A stretch of DNA of 64,000 nucleotides from Sphingomonadaceae bacterium (lineage in GTDB: Bacteria > Pseudomonadota > Alphaproteobacteria > Sphingomonadales > Sphingomonadaceae). Position numbers and translations under genes: made by a program. The notes beneath the pieces were generated by a model, which was given only the letters and a program-made list of their open reading frames with translations, was not told the origin of the DNA and did not search any database. Positions 51,192-60,220 of the stretch are shown here, in pieces. Every line of letters starts with the position of its first letter. Within the stretch, counting starts at the first letter, position 1. The stretch is from NCBI GenBank assembly GCA_947477745.1, contig CANJUF010000002.1:62001-126000 (forward strand), written 5' to 3'.

Positions 51192-52649
51192 GTGAGAGCT
51201 TTCAAACTTCGGATCGGCCTGCTGGCAGGCACGGGAGCGGTGCTGCTTGGCATGGCTGCGCCTGGCATGGCCGACACGTTGCGCGATGCGCTGACGCAGG
51301 CCTATGAGACCAACCCTTCGCTGCAGGCGGCGCGCGCCCAGCAGCGCGGCATCGACGAGACCGTGCAGATCGAGAAAGCGGCTGGCCGTCCTTCGGTCAC
51401 CTCGGACACGACCTACACCGAATTCGTCAAGAAGAGCGACAACAGCTTCACCAGCCCCGACCGGGCGTTGTCTTCGCAGATCCAGCTCGGCGTGCCGATC
51501 TATTCAGGCGGCGCGGTGAAGAACGCGGTCAGGGCCGCAAAGACCCGGGTCGAGGCGGGACAAGCCAATCTGCGCGGCACCGAATCGGCGATCTTCTCGC
51601 AAGTCGTCGCCGCCTACATGGACGTGATCCTGAACGAGGCGATCGTCGAGCTGCGCCGCAACCAGGTCGAAGTGCTTGACGTCAACCTCAAGGCAACGCG
51701 CGACCGGTTCGAGATCGGCGACTTGACCCGCACCGACGTCGCGCAGTCGCAGGCGCGGCTGGCGCTGGCGCAGGGCGATGCGCGAACCGCAGCGGCCAAC
51801 CTGTCCAACGCGCGCGAAACTTATATCCGGCTGGTCGGCTCGCCTCCCGGCACGCTGGCGCCGCCGCCGCCGCTGCCCAACCTTCCCGAATCGGCGCAAA
51901 GCGCGGTGGCCATCGCTCTCGAAAACAATCCCGACATCATTGCCGCGCGCGAGGAAGCCGAAGCCTCGCGCTACGATATCAACGTTGCCGGAGCAGGGCG
52001 GCTGCCAAGGGTCAGCCTCTACACACAGGGCGGATATAACGACTATTTCGGAACGCTGGGCAGCGGCGTTCCAGGAGCGGACTTCGCGCAAAGCGAAAAG
52101 TCGGCACAGGTCGGCGCGCGGCTTTCGCTGCCGCTGTTCCAGGGCGGACGCCCCGCCGCGCTTCGCCGGCAGGCCCAGGCATTTGCCAGTGCAGCGCTCG
52201 AAGCCGAAATCGCCGCCGAACGCGACACCGTGGCCCAGACCCGCGCCGCCTGGTCTTCGTGGCTCGCAGCCAATGAACTGATCGAAAGCTCGCAGGTCGC
52301 GGTCGATGCCGCGCAGCTGAGCCTCGAAGGCGTGCGCGCCGAGAACACCGTGGGCAACCGCACCATTCTCGATATCCTCGATGCCGAGCAGGAACTGCTT
52401 ACGGCGCGAGTCCGGCTGGTGACTTCGCGGCGCAACGCCTATGTCGCCGGTTTCTCGCTGCTCGCGGCAATGGGCCGGGCCGAAGCGCGCGATCTGGGCC
52501 TCGATGGCGGCGTCCTCTATGATCCGCAGACCAATTATGACCGGGTTCGCGGCAAGCGGTTCGATTGGGACGATGATCCCGCTCCGATCGCCAAAGGCAC
52601 AAGAACCGTTGACACGGCGGTGCAGGACGGCGAAATTCCGGGCAAGTGA
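51192..52649 (+). CDS. tolC: TolC family outer membrane efflux protein
   Basis: A 485-residue outer-membrane channel subunit with a signal peptide (cut after about PGMA). Two OEP repeats follow: TLRDALTQAYETNPSLQAARAQ at the start of the first and AVAIALENNPDIIAAREEAE in the second. Long helices around residues 90-190 and 310-400 form the periplasmic tunnel. It pairs with an inner-membrane pump or type I exporter encoded elsewhere. It starts with GTG at 51192. Confidence 0.92.
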   Translation: MRAFKLRIGLLAGTGAVLLGMAAPGMADTLRDALTQAYETNPSLQAARAQQRGIDETVQIEKAAGRPSVTSDTTYTEFVKKSDNSFTSPDRALSSQIQLGVPIYSGGAVKNAVRAAKTRVEAGQANLRGTESAIFSQVVAAYMDVILNEAIVELRRNQVEVLDVNLKATRDRFEIGDLTRTDVAQSQARLALAQGDARTAAANLSNARETYIRLVGSPPGTLAPPPPLPNLPESAQSAVAIALENNPDIIAAREEAEASRYDINVAGAGRLPRVSLYTQGGYNDYFGTLGSGVPGADFAQSEKSAQVGARLSLPLFQGGRPAALRRQAQAFASAALEAEIAAERDTVAQTRAAWSSWLAANELIESSQVAVDAAQLSLEGVRAENTVGNRTILDILDAEQELLTARVRLVTSRRNAYVAGFSLLAAMGRAEARDLGLDGGVLYDPQTNYDRVRGKRFDWDDDPAPIAKGTRTVDTAVQDGEIPGK

Positions 52650-52672
52650 GCACATAGCTGCAGGGAAGACAA

Positions 52673-53125
52673 ATGGGGCAATCGTCAGAACCGAGCGTCG
52701 AGGAAATCCTCGCATCGATCAAGCAAGTGATCGCCCGCGATAACCGCGCCGGCGCTGCCGACTTGCGGCGGGACCGCGAAACCCGCGGCGTGCCCGAAGA
52801 CGACGTATTAGATTTAGCTTCGAACGCGCAGTTCCTCGACGAAGTGTCCGACCACGACGATCCGGCCGATTGCGACGACGACGATGCGCCCCTGCTGGAC
52901 GAAGAGACTCAGGCGGGAATGCGTGATTCGCTCGCCGCGCTCGCCATGCTTGCCCAGCCCGGCGCGCAGCCGCAGATCGTGCGGCCGGGCGAAACCTCGG
53001 TCGAAAGCCTGCTGCGCGAACTGCTCAAGCCGGCGCTTGCCGAATGGCTGGAAAAGAACCTTCCGCCGCTGGTCGAGCGGCTGGTGACCGACGAGATCAG
53101 GCGCATTTCCGGCAAGAAGGGCTGA
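52673..53125 (+). CDS. popZ: PopZ-type DUF2497 family protein
   Basis: A 150-residue protein. It has the N-terminal helix SSEPSVEEILASIKQVIARDN, an acidic Asp/Glu-rich middle (HDDPADCDDDDAPLLDEE) and a C-terminal oligomerisation helix pair (VESLLRELLKPALAEWLEKN, then LPPLVERLVTDEIRRI). This is the layout of the polar organising protein PopZ, which anchors the chromosome centromere at the cell pole. It is 24 bases after tolC. Function here is inferred from the family. Confidence 0.85.
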   Translation: MGQSSEPSVEEILASIKQVIARDNRAGAADLRRDRETRGVPEDDVLDLASNAQFLDEVSDHDDPADCDDDDAPLLDEETQAGMRDSLAALAMLAQPGAQPQIVRPGETSVESLLRELLKPALAEWLEKNLPPLVERLVTDEIRRISGKKG

Positions 53126-53164
53126 CCGCTGGACGCACCCCCGGCCTCGCCTTAGAGCGACCGA

Positions 53165-53596
53165 ATGGCCAAGCCCGAACACTATCTATTGCAACCGGCC
53201 AGTTACCCGATGCATACCGAAATCGGGCTGCGCTACAGCGACCTTGACGTCAATCGTCACCTCAACAACGTCAAGCTGATCGATATCCTGCAGGACGGGC
53301 GTGGCTATCTCCACCGCGCCAGCGGCATGGTCGAGGCGACTGCCGAGTTCACGATCGTGGTTGCCAACCTCAACGTGCAGTTTCTTGGCGAGGGTTTCTA
53401 CGGCGTTCCGGTCGTCTGCCATACCGGGCTGCGATCGCTTGGCACAACCAGCCAGACCATTGTCCAGCTGGCGACTCAGGCCGGCCGTCCGATCGCCTAT
53501 GCCGAGACGGTGATGGTGACGATGCTCGGCGGCAAGCCCGCACCTCACCCGCATGGCTACCGCGAGCAAATGGAACCATGGTTGATTCGCCGCTGA
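53165..53596 (+). CDS. Acyl-CoA thioesterase family protein (4-hydroxybenzoyl-CoA type hotdog)
   Basis: A 143-residue hotdog-fold protein. [20 protein letters not shown] (about 20-39) contains the Asp and His/Asn active-site pattern of FcbC/YbgC-like thioesterases. The central strand [19 protein letters not shown] fits the fold. It cleaves a thioester of unknown acyl group. The 3' end overlaps the ferredoxin gene by 19 bases. Confidence 0.85.
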   Translation: MAKPEHYLLQPASYPMHTEIGLRYSDLDVNRHLNNVKLIDILQDGRGYLHRASGMVEATAEFTIVVANLNVQFLGEGFYGVPVVCHTGLRSLGTTSQTIVQLATQAGRPIAYAETVMVTMLGGKPAPHPHGYREQMEPWLIRR

Positions 53597-53967
53597 CCCC
53601 TGCGGCCGATGCCTTGGCAGGCGCGCGGCGCGCGCTGGCGGCCTATGGCGGCGACACGGCGCAGCGCCATATCTTTCTCTGCGCCGAATCGGACAAGGGC
53701 GCATGCTGCCACCGCGAGGTCGGCACCGAGGCATGGAAATACCTCAAGGCGCGACTCAAACAGCTCAAGCTCGACAAGCAGGGCGGGGTATACCGCACCA
53801 AGGCCGATTGCCTGCGCATCTGCCTGGCCGGACCGATCGCGGTCGTTTGGCCCGACAACGTCTGGTACCACAGCTGCACCCCGCCGGTGCTCGAACGGAT
53901 TATTCAGGAACACCTGATCGGGGGGGTTCCGGTGGAAGATTTTCGTCTTACCGCACCAAACCTTTAA
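53578..53967 (+). CDS. Thioredoxin-like [2Fe-2S] ferredoxin
   Basis: A 129-residue protein with the fold of Azotobacter/Aquifex 2Fe-2S thioredoxin-like ferredoxins. The cysteine pattern is [12 protein letters not shown] (about 34-45) and [16 protein letters not shown] (about 79-94), followed by [18 protein letters not shown]. It carries electrons in an unassigned pathway. Its first codons overlap the thioesterase. Confidence 0.85.
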   Translation: MVDSPLTPAADALAGARRALAAYGGDTAQRHIFLCAESDKGACCHREVGTEAWKYLKARLKQLKLDKQGGVYRTKADCLRICLAGPIAVVWPDNVWYHSCTPPVLERIIQEHLIGGVPVEDFRLTAPNL

Positions 53968-54260
53968 CGCTCGCGCTCATCTTCGAGCGGGTCGATGATC
54001 GAATCGTCGTGGCCAGTTCCCGCCGAGAGGAAAACCAGCCCCATCAGGGCCGACATCAACAGCATCGCAGCGCCGATGCCGAGCCCGGTGGCGATGTAGA
54101 AGTGGATCGAGACGAAGCCGTTGCTGCGATAAAGAATGACGAAAGCCACGGCGATCACCGACAGGGTGACCAGCACCATCCAGCGCATCAGCCGGCGATA
54201 ACGCGCCCAAGCGTAATCCGCCGTGCTTGGATCGTCGAGCGGGGAATCCGGTATCGTCAC
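53964..54260 (-). CDS. Small membrane protein, 98 aa
   Basis: It has a polar N-terminus ([22 protein letters not shown]), two hydrophobic segments (about 28-45 and 54-80) and an acidic tail ([14 protein letters not shown]). It is conserved in type among sphingomonads, but no named family is recognised. It converges on the ferredoxin gene with a 4-base overlap. Confidence 0.7.
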   Translation of the reverse strand: MTIPDSPLDDPSTADYAWARYRRLMRWMVLVTLSVIAVAFVILYRSNGFVSIHFYIATGLGIGAAMLLMSALMGLVFLSAGTGHDDSIIDPLEDERER

Positions 54261-54390
54261 AACGCGGCAATCGGCTTTCTAGCATTGGCAGGCAAGGCAA
54301 TTCCGGTATTCGCCATAGGGATTCAGACGAATTGGCGTGAACGCCGGTTTTGTGGCATAGTGGTGCCAATAACAGAACCGGAGAAACGCG

Positions 54391-54819
54391 ATGACCATTG
54401 GCCGCATTCTCGCTTCACGCAGCTTCGAGATCGTCACCTGTGATGCCAGCTGCACCGTCTCCCAAGCAATCGACCTGCTCGCTGAGCACCGCATCGGCGC
54501 GCTGCCGGTGGTCGAGGCCGGATCGGTAGTCGGCATCTTTTCGGAGCGCGACGTGATCTACCTGCTGCGCAAGCACGGATCCCGGGCGCTCGATCTCCAT
54601 GTGCGCGATGCGATGACCGCCCCTGCCGTGACGGTAGATCCATCCGCCGAGGCGCTCGATGCGCTGTCGCTGATGACACGGCGGCGCATTCGCCACCTGC
54701 CCGTGATCGAAGGCGGACGCATGACCGGCTTCGTTTCGATCGGCGACCTGGTCAAATACCGGATCGAGAAGGTCCAGGCCGAAGCCGAGGCGATGCGCAG
54801 CTATACCCAGACCGCTTGA
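54391..54819 (+). CDS. CBS domain pair protein
   Basis: A 142-residue protein made of two CBS motifs (about 8-62 and 75-130), including EHRIGALPVVEAGSVVGIFS, ERDVIYLL and RRRIRHLPVIEGGRMTGFVS. CBS pairs bind adenosyl nucleotides and sense energy state. No enzymatic domain is attached. AACCGGAGAAACGCG precedes the ATG. Confidence 0.9.
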   Translation: MTIGRILASRSFEIVTCDASCTVSQAIDLLAEHRIGALPVVEAGSVVGIFSERDVIYLLRKHGSRALDLHVRDAMTAPAVTVDPSAEALDALSLMTRRRIRHLPVIEGGRMTGFVSIGDLVKYRIEKVQAEAEAMRSYTQTA

Positions 54820-54864
54820 CCGGGTAAGCTTGCCCTCAGGCTGCGCTCTGCCTACATCCGCTCC

Positions 54865-55197
54865 ATGGACGCACAAACGCTCACGCTCAGTCCCTCCGCT
54901 GCGGCCCGTGTCGCGGCGATTGCCGGCAAGCAGGCCAAGCCGGCGATCCTGCGCCTCGAGGTCGAAGGCGGGGGCTGCTCGGGCTTCCAGTACAAGTTCG
55001 GTCTCGCCGAAACTGCCGAGAGCGACGACATGATCGCCGAAACCGATGGCGTGCGGCTGGTCGTCGATCCGGTCAGCCTCGAACTGGTCGCGGGCTGCGT
55101 TGTCGATTACGTCGAATCGCTGGGCGGAGCGGCCTTCAAGGTCGAAAACCCCAATGCGGCCTCGGGCTGCGGCTGCGGGTCGAGCTTTTCGGTGTGA
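54865..55197 (+). CDS. erpA: Iron-sulfur cluster insertion protein ErpA
   Basis: A 110-residue A-type carrier with the three conserved cysteines in GGGCSGFQYKFG (about 37) and GCGCGSSF (about 103 and 105). It delivers clusters to respiratory and isoprenoid enzymes. It is distinct from the sufA copy at the end of the suf operon, as it is usually a stand-alone gene. xth follows 55 bases later. Confidence 0.92.
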   Translation: MDAQTLTLSPSAAARVAAIAGKQAKPAILRLEVEGGGCSGFQYKFGLAETAESDDMIAETDGVRLVVDPVSLELVAGCVVDYVESLGGAAFKVENPNAASGCGCGSSFSV

Positions 55198-55252
55198 TAT
55201 TAGCTTGTTCGCCTGACGGCTCAATCGGCACCAGCCCGCGCCCGGTCAACGC

Positions 55253-56026
55253 ATGAAGATCGCGAGTTTCAATATCAACGGCATCAAGGCACGCCTGCCC
55301 CGCCTGATCGAATGGCTGGAGGAAACGCGGCCGTCGGTCGCCTGTCTGCAGGAAATCAAGACGCAGGACGAAGGCTTTCCCGCCGCCGACTTCGAGAAGA
55401 TCGGCTACAAGGCGATCTGGCACGGCCAGAAGGGCTTCAACGGTGTCGCGATTCTAGCCGATGGCGAGCAGCCTATCGAAGTCCGACGCGGCCTCGACGG
55501 CGATCCCGAGGACGAACATTCGCGCTATATCGAAGCCGACGTCTTCGGCGTGCGGGTTGCGTGCATTTACCTGCCCAACGGCAATCCGCAGCCCGGCCCC
55601 AAGTTCGACTACAAGATGCGCTGGATGGATCGGCTGCGCGCGCGCATGGACGAACTCGCAGCGGAGGAAGTTCCTGCGGTCGTGCTAGGTGATTTCAATG
55701 TCATACCCGAGGACAAGGACGTCTGGTCAGTCCAGGCGATGGCGCTCGATGCGCTGATGCAGCCGCAATCGCGCGACGCCTATGCCCGCCTGCTTGGCGA
55801 CGGGTGGACCGACGCAATCGACCTGCACAATCCGCGCGGCGGCGTGTGGACTTATTGGGACTATCAGGCGGGCGCGTGGCAGCGCGACCACGGCTTTCGC
55901 ATCGATCACGCGCTGCTCTGCCCCGAACTGGCTGACCGGCTAGTCGGCTGCGGCGTCGACAAGTCCTATCGCGGCCGGGAAAAGGCCAGCGATCACGCGC
56001 CGATGTGGGTCGAAGTTCGGCCCTGA
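55253..56026 (+). CDS. xth: Exodeoxyribonuclease III
   Basis: A 257-residue AP endonuclease and 3'-5' exonuclease of base-excision repair. It has MKIASFNINGIKARLPRLIE, ACLQEIKTQD (catalytic Glu), VVLGDFNVIPEDKDVW (Asp and Asn), WTYWDYQAGAWQRDHGFRID and the terminal SDHAPMW (Asp-His). The length is normal. Confidence 0.94.
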   Translation: MKIASFNINGIKARLPRLIEWLEETRPSVACLQEIKTQDEGFPAADFEKIGYKAIWHGQKGFNGVAILADGEQPIEVRRGLDGDPEDEHSRYIEADVFGVRVACIYLPNGNPQPGPKFDYKMRWMDRLRARMDELAAEEVPAVVLGDFNVIPEDKDVWSVQAMALDALMQPQSRDAYARLLGDGWTDAIDLHNPRGGVWTYWDYQAGAWQRDHGFRIDHALLCPELADRLVGCGVDKSYRGREKASDHAPMWVEVRP

Positions 56027-56039
56027 GCGTACGGCCAGT

Positions 56040-56714
56040 TCAGCGGTAGAAGATGTGGTTGTCGACCCGGGCAAGGCGCTGCTTGTGCCAACCCGGCGAT
56101 ACATAAGCGGCGTGAAAGAACAGCGCGCCCTTGGCCGGACTCTGCCAGCTATCCTCATGCGCGATCCGCGCGATTGCGACCGCGCGCTGCCAGGCAGCCG
56201 TGCTTTCCTGGACGCTCGGCATGGCTTGTCCGCGCACGAAAGAGAATTGCGAGCGCTGGAACACGACACCGCAATAGCTGTTGGGGAAACGGCCCGAATT
56301 GGCGCGGTCAACGACGACGCGGCCCACTGCCAGCTGTCCGTCGAGCGATTCGCCGCGTGCTTCGAAATAGATTGCTCCGGCTAGGCAGCGCAGCTGCCGG
56401 TCGAGTGGACCTGTCTGCGGCTGCGCCTTGACGTGGGCGGCGAGCGTGGCGGCGCGGGTGGGGGTTGCCGGTGTGGCGGTCTGCTCGGGCGTCGCAGCGG
56501 GCATCTCAGCAGGCTGGGGAGCGACGGGCGAAGCGGTCACCTGAACCACTGACTCGATGCCAGCGGTAGCCAGGGACGGCACTGAAGCAGTTTGCTGCAC
56601 GATGACCGGAACGGCTTCTTCTGCCTGAGCACCCGATCCTCCGGCGCTGACCAAGGCAGTCAACAAAGTCGCGGCCACGGCAATGCCGCTGGCCACGTTC
56701 AATTTGATACTCAT
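56040..56714 (-). CDS. Cell wall hydrolase (SleB/Hydrolase_2 family), exported
   Basis: A 224-residue protein with a signal peptide (cut near SGAQAEE) and a Pro/Ala/Thr-rich linker to about 100. The SleB domain follows, with LRCLAGAIYFEARGESLDGQ (catalytic Glu region), AVGRVVVDRANSGRFPNSYC and FSFVRG, and ends with HIFYR. It cuts peptidoglycan between MurNAc and GlcNAc or nearby bonds. Such genes are typical of alphaproteobacteria. Confidence 0.88.
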   Translation of the reverse strand: MSIKLNVASGIAVAATLLTALVSAGGSGAQAEEAVPVIVQQTASVPSLATAGIESVVQVTASPVAPQPAEMPAATPEQTATPATPTRAATLAAHVKAQPQTGPLDRQLRCLAGAIYFEARGESLDGQLAVGRVVVDRANSGRFPNSYCGVVFQRSQFSFVRGQAMPSVQESTAAWQRAVAIARIAHEDSWQSPAKGALFFHAAYVSPGWHKQRLARVDNHIFYR

Positions 56715-56914
56715 TTTGTCCTGTTCAAAGAGCGGTGAACGCGCCTGTCGCGAAACAGCGCAATCGATCGCCAGAAGGCTCCTTTCGATTGCACGGTTTC
56801 GCCGGTCGTTCCCCGTCTGCGTGCTAGCGGCCCGACCCGATGGTCAAGCCTGCCGCCTCCGCGAAATCGAGGGGTCAACTATTGTGCAGCGCAGCGAAGT
56901 CAACCAACAGCAGC

Positions 56915-57244
56915 TTATTCTGCGATGAACCGTTCACCACGAGCGATATCTAGTTCAATTATCCACACATCGCGGTCCTGGCTCACTCGCCGGTCAAGGT
57001 ATTCCTGAAATTCTATATTATTTTCAGTATCTTGAGTTTTGCTTAGCGACCATTGGCGGGTCCCGTCCGCCTGCGGCATGCGCTCGAACAACCGCGTGTT
57101 TGCACCGTTTTCGGCCAGAACGACAAGGATCGTACCCGCATCGCGTTCACCTTTGTGGAGCACGGCCGCGAAGCCCCCTTCGGCCTGGACGCGGCGGATC
57201 AGCGATGACACCTCGAGGTGCGCGGGCAGCCGGACATCGCTCAC
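56915..57244 (-). CDS. DUF1491 family protein
   Basis: A 109-residue protein matching DUF1491: RLPAHLEVSSLIRRVQAEGG, AAVLHKGERDAGTILVVLAE and the end RDVWIIELDIARGERFI. It is found across alphaproteobacteria, with unknown function. It overlaps the thioesterase gene upstream by 4 bases. Confidence 0.85.
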   Translation of the reverse strand: MSDVRLPAHLEVSSLIRRVQAEGGFAAVLHKGERDAGTILVVLAENGANTRLFERMPQADGTRQWSLSKTQDTENNIEFQEYLDRRVSQDRDVWIIELDIARGERFIAE

Positions 57245-57729
57245 GGCTCGCCGCGCATGGCGTCGACATAGCCCGGCAGGCTCGAGAGCGGGATGCGCGA
57301 GCGCATGAAGGTGCCGGTGCCGCGCCCGATTTCCTCACCCTCGGCATCGACCAAACGCGATTCCGCTACAAGCACGCGGCGGCGCCCGCTGACCCAGCGC
57401 CCTTCGGCCACGATTTCACCCCCTCGAACAGGTTTTGTGAAGTGCAGGTTGAATGACATCGTCAGCAGGAACCGGTCGGAAACCAGCGTATTGGCGGCGT
57501 AAAAGGCCGCATCGTCGAGCATCTTGAAATAGATCGTGCCGTGAGCCGCACCGGCAGCGTGATGGCATGTGGGCTCGATGGCGAAACGTATCGTGGCGGC
57601 GCCAGCCTCAACAATTTCAAGGCGCGACGCAAACAGCGTGTTGATCGGCGCGGCCTGGTACAACCGCTCGAGCGCGCGCCAGTGCAGCTGCGCGCCCGAG
57701 GTTTCAGGCTGCATCGCGGTCGATGACAT
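57241..57729 (-). CDS. PaaI/YiiD-like hotdog thioesterase
   Basis: A 162-residue hotdog-fold protein. It has HHAAGAAHGTIYFKMLDDAAFYAAN (about 55-79), with the HG-x-Y and Asp positions of PaaI-like thioesterases, then LTMSFNLHFTKPVRGGEIVA and WVSGRRRVLVAESRLVDAEG. It acts on an unknown acyl-CoA. Its N-terminus overlaps ptsN by up to 26 bases; a later Met at 57714 would reduce this. Confidence 0.82.
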   Translation of the reverse strand: MSSTAMQPETSGAQLHWRALERLYQAAPINTLFASRLEIVEAGAATIRFAIEPTCHHAAGAAHGTIYFKMLDDAAFYAANTLVSDRFLLTMSFNLHFTKPVRGGEIVAEGRWVSGRRRVLVAESRLVDAEGEEIGRGTGTFMRSRIPLSSLPGYVDAMRGEP

Positions 57730-58165
57730 TGGAGAGCAGTCCGAACAATTCGTCTTCGCGCCGGGCCGCGATCAGCGAAGCCTGAACTGATTCGTCGCGC
57801 ATAAGCCGCGAAATCGCGGCAAGGGCATGGAGATGGGCCACGCCCGATTGCTCGGGCGATATCAAACCGAACACGAGATTGACCGGCGCTCCATCGACTG
57901 CGCCGAAATCGATCGGCTTTCCGAGCTTGATGAAGCCGGCGACCGGGCGCTTCAAACCGGGCACGCGCGCATGCGGGATCGCCACGCCGCGGCCGAAACC
58001 GGTACTGCCCATGGCCTCGCGCTCATTAAGGCGCTCGCTAAGCAGGTCGAGATCGATTGCATAGACGCGCGCGAACAGTGCCGCCATCGCTTCTATGGCT
58101 GCCGATTTGGTGGCGGCGTCGGCAAGGCCGACTGCCTCGGGAACGAACGTGAATAGAGAATTCAT
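57704..58165 (-). CDS. ptsN: PTS IIA-like nitrogen regulatory protein PtsN (EIIA-Ntr)
   Basis: A 153-residue EIIA-Ntr protein of the regulatory PTS. The phosphorylated His is in GFGRGVAIPHARVPGLKRPV (His about 66). It has LVFGLISPEQSGVAHLHALAAIS in the C-terminal half. It links carbon/nitrogen status to regulators and K+ transport. The order hpf-ptsN on the minus strand matches the usual rpoN-hpf-ptsN layout, although rpoN is not here. Confidence 0.92.
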   Translation of the reverse strand: MNSLFTFVPEAVGLADAATKSAAIEAMAALFARVYAIDLDLLSERLNEREAMGSTGFGRGVAIPHARVPGLKRPVAGFIKLGKPIDFGAVDGAPVNLVFGLISPEQSGVAHLHALAAISRLMRDESVQASLIAARREDELFGLLSNVIDRDAA

Positions 58166-58277
58166 GGCAGCTCGGACATTGCCTGGCGCCCGAAGACGCC
58201 GGACGGTTTCCAGCGCCGCGCGACTGGCACGCGGAACTGTCCCTCCTCCACTTGGTGAACCGGCAGCTTAGCCCGGT

Positions 58278-58844
58278 TCAGGATGGCTCGACCCAGCCGA
58301 TCGATCCATCGCCGCGGCGGTAGACCATATTATGACGTCCGGTTCCAGCGTTTTTGAAGAAGAGCGCCGCGGTATTGCGCAGATCAAGCATCATCACCGC
58401 ATCGGAAACCGTTGCTTCGGGGATATCGACGCGGGTTTCGGCGATGACCACAGGGGCGTCGGCAAGCACCTCTTCGACCTCGGCGGGCGGCTCCTCGAAG
58501 ATCGTGTAGGCTGCATCTTCCTGCGCCTGGGCATGGGCGGTCTGCTCGTGCCGATCCTTTAGCCGCCGCTTGTAGCGCCGCAATTGCTTGTCGATCTTCT
58601 CGGCCGCCTGATCGAGCGCGAGGTGGGCGTCCTGCGCTGAACCGGTCGCCTTGAGCACGAGGTTGTGCATGACGTGCATGATGATGTCGCATCGGAAACC
58701 GCCGCCCGGCGCGCGCCCGAAAGTCACATGCGAGGACAGGGCACGATTGAAATACTTGTCGACGATCGCGCTGAGACGCTGGGTGGCGTGGCTCTGAAGG
58801 GCCTCGCCGGTGTCGATCTGATGACCGGAAACGCGGATGTCCAT
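58278..58844 (-). CDS. hpf: Ribosome hibernation promoting factor, long form
   Basis: A 188-residue long HPF. The N-terminal S30AE domain (MDIRVSGHQIDTGEALQSHA to about 100) binds the ribosome. A linker of about 30 residues follows, then the C-terminal domain (SDAVMMLDLRNTAALFFKNA, then NMVYRRGDGSIGWVEP), which dimerises ribosomes into 100S particles. The ATG at 58844 was chosen for alignment with the family. ptsN follows 112 bases later. Confidence 0.94.
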   Translation of the reverse strand: MDIRVSGHQIDTGEALQSHATQRLSAIVDKYFNRALSSHVTFGRAPGGGFRCDIIMHVMHNLVLKATGSAQDAHLALDQAAEKIDKQLRRYKRRLKDRHEQTAHAQAQEDAAYTIFEEPPAEVEEVLADAPVVIAETRVDIPEATVSDAVMMLDLRNTAALFFKNAGTGRHNMVYRRGDGSIGWVEPS

Positions 58845-58849
58845 TGATC

Positions 58850-59554
58850 TCAATCTCCTGCTTGCAAGAACGGTCCGCCCCACAGCGGGGATTTGACCGT
58901 CTTGAGAAATGCGCTGTGAGCGGCGAGCTCCTCAGCGCTTGCGCGGTGCGGGCGCGCCGGGCGGAAAATGCGCTCGATGCGCACGCTCGTGGTCACTTCG
59001 ACGGTAACCAAGTCGATATCGGCGACCAGCTCAAGGCCGATCTGGCGGCCGCCCATCAGCTCGACATAGATCTGCGCGAGCAGCTCGGCGTCAAGCAGCG
59101 CGCCGTGCAAGGTGCGGTGGCTGCGGTCTATGCCGTAGCGGGTGCACAGAGCGTCGAGCGAGTTCTTGGCGCCGGGATGGCGCATGCGGGCAAGCGCGAC
59201 GGTATCGACCATGCGCTCCATGTCCAACCCGGGAAGATTGCACATGGCGAGCTCGGCGTTGACGAAGCCGAAATCGAACCCGGCATTGTGTGCAACCAGC
59301 GGGCTGTCGGCGATGAAATCTAGAAATTCCTGCGCTCTTGCAGCGAACAGCGGCTTGTCGGCGAGGAAAGCGTCCGACAGGCCGTGGATCCGCTCCGCCT
59401 CGGGCGGCATGCTACGCTGGGGATTGAAATAGCCGTGCCATGTGCGGCCGGTACTGACCCGGTTGACCATTTCGATGCAACCGATTTCGACCAACCGGTC
59501 ACCGGCCCTCGGGTCGAGGCCGGTCGTTTCGGTATCGAAGACGATTTCGCGCAT
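58850..59554 (-). CDS. dnaQ: DNA polymerase III subunit epsilon
   Basis: A 234-residue 3'-5' proofreading exonuclease. It has Exo I FDTETTGLDP (Asp, Glu), Exo II HNAGFDFGFVNAEL, and Exo III with HRTLHGALLDAELLAQIYVEL. It is the last member of the origin-proximal cluster ppsR-maf-aroE-coaE-dnaQ conserved in alphaproteobacteria. It lies 51 bases after coaE and 5 bases before hpf. Confidence 0.95.
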   Translation of the reverse strand: MREIVFDTETTGLDPRAGDRLVEIGCIEMVNRVSTGRTWHGYFNPQRSMPPEAERIHGLSDAFLADKPLFAARAQEFLDFIADSPLVAHNAGFDFGFVNAELAMCNLPGLDMERMVDTVALARMRHPGAKNSLDALCTRYGIDRSHRTLHGALLDAELLAQIYVELMGGRQIGLELVADIDLVTVEVTTSVRIERIFRPARPHRASAEELAAHSAFLKTVKSPLWGGPFLQAGD

Positions 59555-59605
59555 TGCTGTCTCTATATCGGCCTGACACGCGCGCGAAGCAAGGGTTTGC
59601 TGCGC

Positions 59606-60220
59606 TTATTCTTGGCCCTTGAGGCGGTGCACCAATGCCTGCACCGCATGGCGCGTCTCGGCAAGCGAGGTGCCGGTATCGATGACGTAATCGGCGCGTG
59701 CGCGCTTTTCAGAGTCGGGGACCTGGAGGCCGAGGATCTGCTCGAATTTCTCGGGCGTCATGCCCGGCCGGGCGAGCACCCGTTCACGCTGCATGTCGGC
59801 AGGCGCGGAGACGACGAGGACCGCATCGACACCGGCCTGAGCGCCGCCGCCTTTCTCGAAAAGCAGAGGAATGTCGAACACGATCAAGGCCGCACGCGCA
59901 TTGTCCTTGAGGAATTGCTGGCGCATTGCGCCAACTGCGGGATGAACGATGCCTTCGAGCCGCTTGAGCGCCTTGGGATTGCCGAAGACCGCCGCGCCCA
60001 GTTTCTGCCGATCGACCCCCGCTGGGCCAGTGGTTCCGGGAAACTCGGCCTCGATAGCTTCGAGCAAGGCGCCGCCGGGACCTTGCAGCTCATGGACGGC
60101 GGCATCGGCATCGAAGACGGGCACGTCGAGACCGTGGAGCATCGCCGCGACGGCGCTCTTGCCCATGCCGATCGAGCCGGTGAGACCGAGGACGAAGGGG
60201 CGTGTGATGGGTCTGGTCAT
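59606..60220 (-). CDS. coaE: Dephospho-CoA kinase
   Basis: A 204-residue P-loop kinase catalysing the last step of CoA synthesis. Walker A is LTGSIGMGKSAVAAML (about 13-28), with VFDADAAVHELQ, FDIPLLFEKGG and ARPGMTPEKFEQIL. It overlaps aroE by 4 bases. Confidence 0.95.
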   Translation of the reverse strand: MTRPITRPFVLGLTGSIGMGKSAVAAMLHGLDVPVFDADAAVHELQGPGGALLEAIEAEFPGTTGPAGVDRQKLGAAVFGNPKALKRLEGIVHPAVGAMRQQFLKDNARAALIVFDIPLLFEKGGGAQAGVDAVLVVSAPADMQRERVLARPGMTPEKFEQILGLQVPDSEKRARADYVIDTGTSLAETRHAVQALVHRLKGQE